Of a DNA stretch of 64,000 bases, positions 60,124 through 64,000 are shown piece by piece (the first letter of the stretch is position 1; the number at the start of each line of letters is the position of its first letter). The translations under genes were made by a program, and so were the position numbers. The notes under the pieces were generated by a model. That model saw only the letters and a program-made list of their open reading frames with translations, was not told the DNA's origin and made no database searches. This DNA is from Micrococcaceae bacterium Sec5.7 (GTDB taxonomy: Bacteria > Actinomycetota > Actinomycetes > Actinomycetales > Micrococcaceae), in NCBI GenBank assembly GCA_039636785.1, contig CP144169.1, positions 1,984,001 through 2,048,000 on the forward strand, read 5' to 3'.

Positions 60124-61241
60124 CTGACGGCAACGGTGAATTTGGGGTTTTTACCCTTGATCCGGGTGGGTCCAACCAGCCGTTCCAGCGCCGCACCGTA
60201 GTGCAGGTGGCTGTTGAACACCGTCCACAGTTCACCCCCCGGTGCCAGCACCCTGGCGGCGGCCTCGAACATCTTGATCCCGGCGCCGGCGTGCACACTG
60301 GCACCGAGGTGGAACGGCGGGTTCAGCAGGATGAGGTCCGCGCTTCCCTCCGGGAAGGAGCCCATGGCGTCGTCCTGGACCACGGTGACCCGGTCCGCGA
60401 GGCCGTTCGCTGTTGCCGTGCCACGGGCGGATTCGACGGCGGCAGCTGACTGGTCTGTGGCCGTCACCATGGCCTCCGGGTTACGTCGCGCATACATTGC
60501 GGCAAGAATGCCCGTGCCGCAGCCCAGATCCACGGCGTGCCTGGCACGGGGCATGTCCGGCAGGAACGCCAGCAGAAATCTGGTCCCGATATCCAGTTTG
60601 GTGCCGGCAAAGACGGCGCCGTGTGCGGCCACGTGGAGGTCAAGCCCGGCATTGAACTCAGTCACCGGAAAAGGCGGTGTGTTGCCCGGGGACTTGGGTT
60701 GGCCGGCCAGGATGAGCCGGGATTTCTGCCGGGCCAGCTGCGGTTGGACGCTGCCAAAATACCGTTCCAGCACGGCGTTCATACCAAGGGACATGTGCTT
60801 GACCCGGCCACCGGCCAGCAACCGTGCTTCCGGCGCAGCATAGCGCGCAACGGCGTCGACGGTTTCCTCCAGTTCAGCCAGAGTTTTGGGCAGCTGAAGC
60901 AGCACGGCGTCAGCTCCCGCCAGCAGTTCCGGGCCGAGGGGCAGCTGCTGATATCCGCCGGTGATGCCCAGCTTGTCGGCATTGTTCCGGAGAGCCCGTT
61001 CCCCCGTGATGAGATCCTGATGGACCCGGACTCTACTGAGTCGCGGGCCGGCCAGCAGGCCCAGCGACAGCGCACCGTAACGGTCGCCGATCACGGCCAC
61101 GTCGTTTTCCTCAGTGAGGATGCCGGCGGCAGTGTCGATCAGGAGTTTATCCGTGGCATCCCAGGCCTGGAGATTCGGTGCCTCGACATCCGGGTACCTC
61201 CCCAGCCGGCCGAAGAGTTCCTCAAGACTGTTTTCTGCCAT
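60108..61241 (-). CDS. Class I SAM-dependent methyltransferase (RlmG/RsmC-like)
   Basis: A 377-residue protein in two parts: an N-terminal pseudo-methyltransferase half and a C-terminal catalytic domain with HAVDLGCGTGILAAMYARRNPEAMVTATDQSAAAV (SAM motif I), VVQDDAMGSF and DLILLNPPFHLGASVHAG (NPPFH, motif IV of N2-guanine methyltransferases). Two-domain proteins of this form methylate rRNA G residues (RlmG, RsmC). It follows an FAD enzyme on the same strand. Substrate not certain. Confidence 0.88.
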   Translation of the reverse strand: MAENSLEELFGRLGRYPDVEAPNLQAWDATDKLLIDTAAGILTEENDVAVIGDRYGALSLGLLAGPRLSRVRVHQDLITGERALRNNADKLGITGGYQQLPLGPELLAGADAVLLQLPKTLAELEETVDAVARYAAPEARLLAGGRVKHMSLGMNAVLERYFGSVQPQLARQKSRLILAGQPKSPGNTPPFPVTEFNAGLDLHVAAHGAVFAGTKLDIGTRFLLAFLPDMPRARHAVDLGCGTGILAAMYARRNPEAMVTATDQSAAAVESARGTATANGLADRVTVVQDDAMGSFPEGSADLILLNPPFHLGASVHAGAGIKMFEAAARVLAPGGELWTVFNSHLHYGAALERLVGPTRIKGKNPKFTVAVSVRRA

Positions 61242-61302
61242 GTGTTTCCTGCCGCCCGTTCCGTACCGACCTACTGTGCAAACTTACCGTGTGCCGGGGC
61301 GT

Positions 61303-62433
61303 CTACCTGCCGAAGAACTTGAGGATGCCTGTCACTGCTGCCCGGCCCGCCCGGTTTGCGCCGATGGTTGACGACGACGGCCCGTAGCCAACCAGGTGCA
61401 CCCGCGGCTCGGACACCACCATGGTGCCGTCCATCGCGATCCCACCGCCCGGGCCTCGCAGGTGAAGCGGGGAAAGATGTTCCAGCTCAGCCCGGAAACC
61501 GGTGGCCCAGAGAATCACATCGGCCGGCACCAGGCTGCCATCCGGCATCCGCACGCCGTCCGGTTCAATGCTGGTGAACATCGGATGCCGGTCCAGCACG
61601 CCACGGGAAGCAGCGGCGCGCAGTGCCGGCGTCCAGATGAGCCCGGTCACCGCCACCACGCTCTGTGGCGGAAGCCCCTGCCGCACACGCTCCTCAACGA
61701 GCGCCACGGCGTCGTGGGCCGCCCGCCGGTCAAACTCGATGTCCCTCCACACGGGCTCGCGGCGGGTGAACCAGGTGGTGGAGGTGACCCTGGAAATCTC
61801 ATCCAGCAGTCCCACCGCGGAGATTCCGCCGCCCACCACAATCACGTGCTGGCCCCTGAACTCATCGGCGGAGACGTAGTCCGCCACATGCAGCTGCCGG
61901 CCAAGAAAAGTGAACTGACCCGGATAGATGGGCCAGAACGGCCTGGTCCAGGTTCCGGTTGCATTGATAACGGCCCGGGCTGACCAGTCGCCGTTTGATG
62001 TGCTGATCCTCAGCCGGCCGGCGGGGTTGCTGCCCTCCCGCGTGATTGCGTTGACTTTGACGGGCCGCTCGATTGCCAGCGCGAATTCCTGCTCATAGCC
62101 GTCAAAATAGCGGGTCAGGAACGCGGAGCTGGGCTCGTCCGGGTCCCCCTCAGGCTTGGCGATGCCGGGCAACTCACTGATGCCGTTGACGGTGGCCATC
62201 CGCAGGCTCTTCCAGCGGTGGCGCCATGCGCCGCCTGGACCGTCTTCGGCGTCGAGCACCATGTAGGTTCCCGGCGATTCCGGCCTGGCGGCATCCGGCG
62301 CGCCGGCGCCCGGCGCAGCGGCGCCCGGCGCAAATGGCACAAAGCCACGGCGGCCCAAATGGTAGGCCGCAGACAGCCCTGCCTGGCCGGCGCCGATCAC
62401 CACGACGTCGGCGTTTCTCACCTTGTGCGTCAT
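61303..62433 (-). CDS. FAD-dependent NAD(P)-binding oxidoreductase (monooxygenase-like)
   Basis: A 376-residue flavoprotein. The FAD dinucleotide motif is DVVVIGAGQAGLSAAYHLGRRGF; the NAD(P) motif is HVIVVGGGISAVGLLDEI; the C-terminal VILWATGFRAELEHLSPL and VHLVGYGPSSSTIGANRAG are typical of the flavin-containing monooxygenase group. Residues about 33-55 hold a low-complexity insert of Pro/Ala/Gly (PGAAAPGAGAPDAARPESPG) encoded by short GC repeats. The substrate is unknown. Confidence 0.9.
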   Translation of the reverse strand: MTHKVRNADVVVIGAGQAGLSAAYHLGRRGFVPFAPGAAAPGAGAPDAARPESPGTYMVLDAEDGPGGAWRHRWKSLRMATVNGISELPGIAKPEGDPDEPSSAFLTRYFDGYEQEFALAIERPVKVNAITREGSNPAGRLRISTSNGDWSARAVINATGTWTRPFWPIYPGQFTFLGRQLHVADYVSADEFRGQHVIVVGGGISAVGLLDEISRVTSTTWFTRREPVWRDIEFDRRAAHDAVALVEERVRQGLPPQSVVAVTGLIWTPALRAAASRGVLDRHPMFTSIEPDGVRMPDGSLVPADVILWATGFRAELEHLSPLHLRGPGGGIAMDGTMVVSEPRVHLVGYGPSSSTIGANRAGRAAVTGILKFFGR

Positions 62434-62450
62434 GGCGGCGTGGACTCCGG

Positions 62451-62804
62451 CTATACCTTCTTCACCAAATTGGACTTGAGCTGCATGGGTCCCACGCCAT
62501 CAACTTTGCAGTCGATGTCGTGATCGCCCACTCCGTCCGTCAGGCGGATGCCGCGCACCTTGGTGCCCACCTTGATCACGGCGGAACTTCCCTTGATCTT
62601 GAGGTCCTTGATCACAGTCACGGTGTCTCCGTCGGCGAGGACGTTGCCCACGGCATCCTTGATGACATTTTCGCCGGCCTCTTCCGGCTCGTCTGCTGAC
62701 TCGGCGGACCATTCGTGGGCGCATTCGGGGCAGACCAGCAGCGCCCCCATCTCATAGGTGTATTCGCTGGAGCATTCCGGGCACGGGGGCAATGTCTCAT
62801 TCAC
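62451..62804 (-). CDS. PhnA/YjdM-type zinc-ribbon domain protein
   Basis: A 117-residue protein with a GTG start. The N-terminal zinc ribbon is [25 protein letters not shown]; an acidic linker ([10 protein letters not shown]) and the C-terminal SH3-like part [68 protein letters not shown] define the family. The members were named after alkylphosphonate uptake genes but their role is not settled. The long frame upstream is not family-like. Confidence 0.9.
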   Translation of the reverse strand: MNETLPPCPECSSEYTYEMGALLVCPECAHEWSAESADEPEEAGENVIKDAVGNVLADGDTVTVIKDLKIKGSSAVIKVGTKVRGIRLTDGVGDHDIDCKVDGVGPMQLKSNLVKKV

Positions 62805-63055
62805 GTCCCCATGATAGTCCCGGCGGCCTGACAGGGTGCCGGAGTAACGCCGCCGTCCCTGACGGATGCCCGGCAGTGGCCGTCCCAGGTTCATTGTCCA
62901 CGGCTTGCCTTTTGCCTTGGGCCCTCCGTTGGCCGAACACAAGGCATGGGACTTGACCCCGCTGCAGCTCGGCGGACTCGGCTCATTTGCCTTGGTGGGC
63001 ATGCTGATGGGAGCCGGTGCGCGGCCCACATTGCGGGCTGCGACGATGTCTGGGC

Positions 63056-64000
63056 TCAGCGGGCAACGAGCCGCCACAGCGACGTGACCTCGGCCGCGCG
63101 GGCCTCGAACAGAGGATCGTTGCGGTCGGATGCCTTCGGATGCGTCGGCTTGGTGTCGAGCCGCTCCATCACCTTCAGACCGGCCGACCGGATGGCGCCC
63201 AGCAGATCGTCACGGGACCGCAGCCCGAGGTGCTCGGCCAGATCCGAGAGGACGAGCCAGCCCTCTCCGCCCGGCTCCAGATGGTCGGAGAGCTCGTTCA
63301 GGAAGCGGAACAGCATCCGGCTGCCGGGGTCGTAGACGGCGCTGTCCAGGGAAGAATGCGGTGTGGCCGGAATCCAGGGCGGGTTGCACACGATGAGCGG
63401 TGCGCGTCCGGACGGGAACATGTCGGTCAGGACTGGCTCGGCACGGTCTTGGACGCCGAGGTTCCGGAAATTCTCTGCGGCGCAGGCGATGGCACGCGGT
63501 TCATTATCCGTCGCGACGACGCGGTGGACGCCACGGCGGGCCAGGACGGCAGCCAGCACCCCGGTGCCGGTGCCGATGTCGAACGCCAATGTGTCAGATG
63601 GTAGCGGAGCGGAAGCCACGAGATCCACATACTCGCTGCGGGTCGGGAAGAAAGTGCCATAGTGCGGGTGAACGCGGTCGTGTAGGGCATCGACGTAGAC
63701 TCCGTTCTTTCGCCACTGGTGTGCGCCGATTGCCCCCACAAGCTCATGTAGCGACACAACCGAAGATTCCTCGATTGCCCCGTAGGCCTCCGCGGCGGCC
63801 TCCTTGATATCCGGTGCGCGCCGCAGCGGCACCGCAGGACCCGGGTCAAGAGGAATCAGCAGAAGTCCGAGAATGCGTGCACGATGCGAGCGGGCCTGGC
63901 GGTGCCGGTAGAACTCATCGGCGTACGTTCTGGCGATTTTCTTCTTTCCAGCACTCACCCGACGATCCATGGCGTTGAGGATCTGCCGCGCATTGTGGAA
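63056..64000 (-). CDS. Methyltransferase-domain protein, 5' end beyond the window
   Basis: The frame is open to the right edge (315 codons visible), so the true start lies outside; an internal ATG at 63970 is possible. SAM motif: [66 protein letters not shown] is an NPPW motif of N-methyltransferases that act on Gln or nucleic acid bases. The preceding region [10 protein letters not shown] aids substrate binding in such enzymes. It is near the methyltransferase at 60108 but not its duplicate. Confidence 0.85.
   Translation of the reverse strand, partial: FHNARQILNAMDRRVSAGKKKIARTYADEFYRHRQARSHRARILGLLLIPLDPGPAVPLRRAPDIKEAAAEAYGAIEESSVVSLHELVGAIGAHQWRKNGVYVDALHDRVHPHYGTFFPTRSEYVDLVASAPLPSDTLAFDIGTGTGVLAAVLARRGVHRVVATDNEPRAIACAAENFRNLGVQDRAEPVLTDMFPSGRAPLIVCNPPWIPATPHSSLDSAVYDPGSRMLFRFLNELSDHLEPGGEGWLVLSDLAEHLGLRSRDDLLGAIRSAGLKVMERLDTKPTHPKASDRNDPLFEARAAEVTSLWRLVAR

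Overview
The window is high-GC actinobacterial chromosome. The nrdHIEF operon, metF/metE, the ROK regulator, the CU044_5270/ECF sigma pair and the DUF6504 and DUF1918 proteins all look like Micrococcaceae (Arthrobacter, Pseudarthrobacter or a close relative); this assignment is inferred from gene content and protein style. It splits into an accessory, heavily rearranged part (about 1-46 kb) and a conserved housekeeping part (about 46-64 kb).

Accessory part. 0-3.1 kb: the end of an endonuclease/exonuclease/phosphatase gene, then four minus-strand genes joined by start/stop overlaps (alpha/beta hydrolase, DHFR/RibD-like reductase, Nudix, AlkD-like). 3.1-5.8 kb: a gene graveyard with an HsdR C-terminal remnant, a cupin fused to a broken YhcG/DUF1016 nuclease, and an intact DUF1918 gene. 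5.8-9.2 kb: two coupled tyrosine recombinases with the stub of a third gene (a probable broken recombinase trio), followed by IS30 copy 1. 9.2-26.6 kb: small metabolic and regulatory modules (aldo/keto reductase/HxlR, Nudix, LacI/MFS/DUF1349, VOC, ECF sigma/anti-sigma-like, phosphatase, DJ-1 family, EamA/ArsR), interrupted by IS30 copies 2 and 3. 26.6-38.5 kb: isochorismatase, tautomerase, two serine resolvases with repeat arrays beside them, a PIN-domain protein with 22-residue tandem repeats, IS30 copy 4, a second copy of a three-gene unit first met at 17.4 kb, and a large membrane-anchored pentapeptide-type protein. 38.6-46.3 kb: WYL regulator/hydrolase, TetR/DHA2 efflux with twin operators, a two-component system and a secreted protein.

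Housekeeping part. nrdH-nrdI-nrdE-[GIY-YIG endonuclease]-nrdF on the minus strand, LysR, an aldehyde dehydrogenase, DUF2004, metF-metE, a ROK regulator, two methyltransferases, a flavoprotein and a PhnA-type zinc-ribbon protein.

The main signal is a dispersed GATC-centred intergenic palindrome (roughly GYCCGKTAAGGGATCCYTTACCGGRC). Four 1,253-bp IS30-family copies, all with the same encoded transposase, interrupt copies or degenerate versions of it with the same geometry and a 3-bp target duplication. Four more copies carry a 46-50 bp motif also found around the serine resolvases, and two lie near another repeat motif. The palindromes therefore look like hubs for mobile elements. Other points of interest are the homing-type endonuclease between nrdE and nrdF, the duplicated three-gene DUF6504 unit, and the PIN protein with near-identical tandem repeats. 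No tRNA, rRNA or CRISPR array was recognised.
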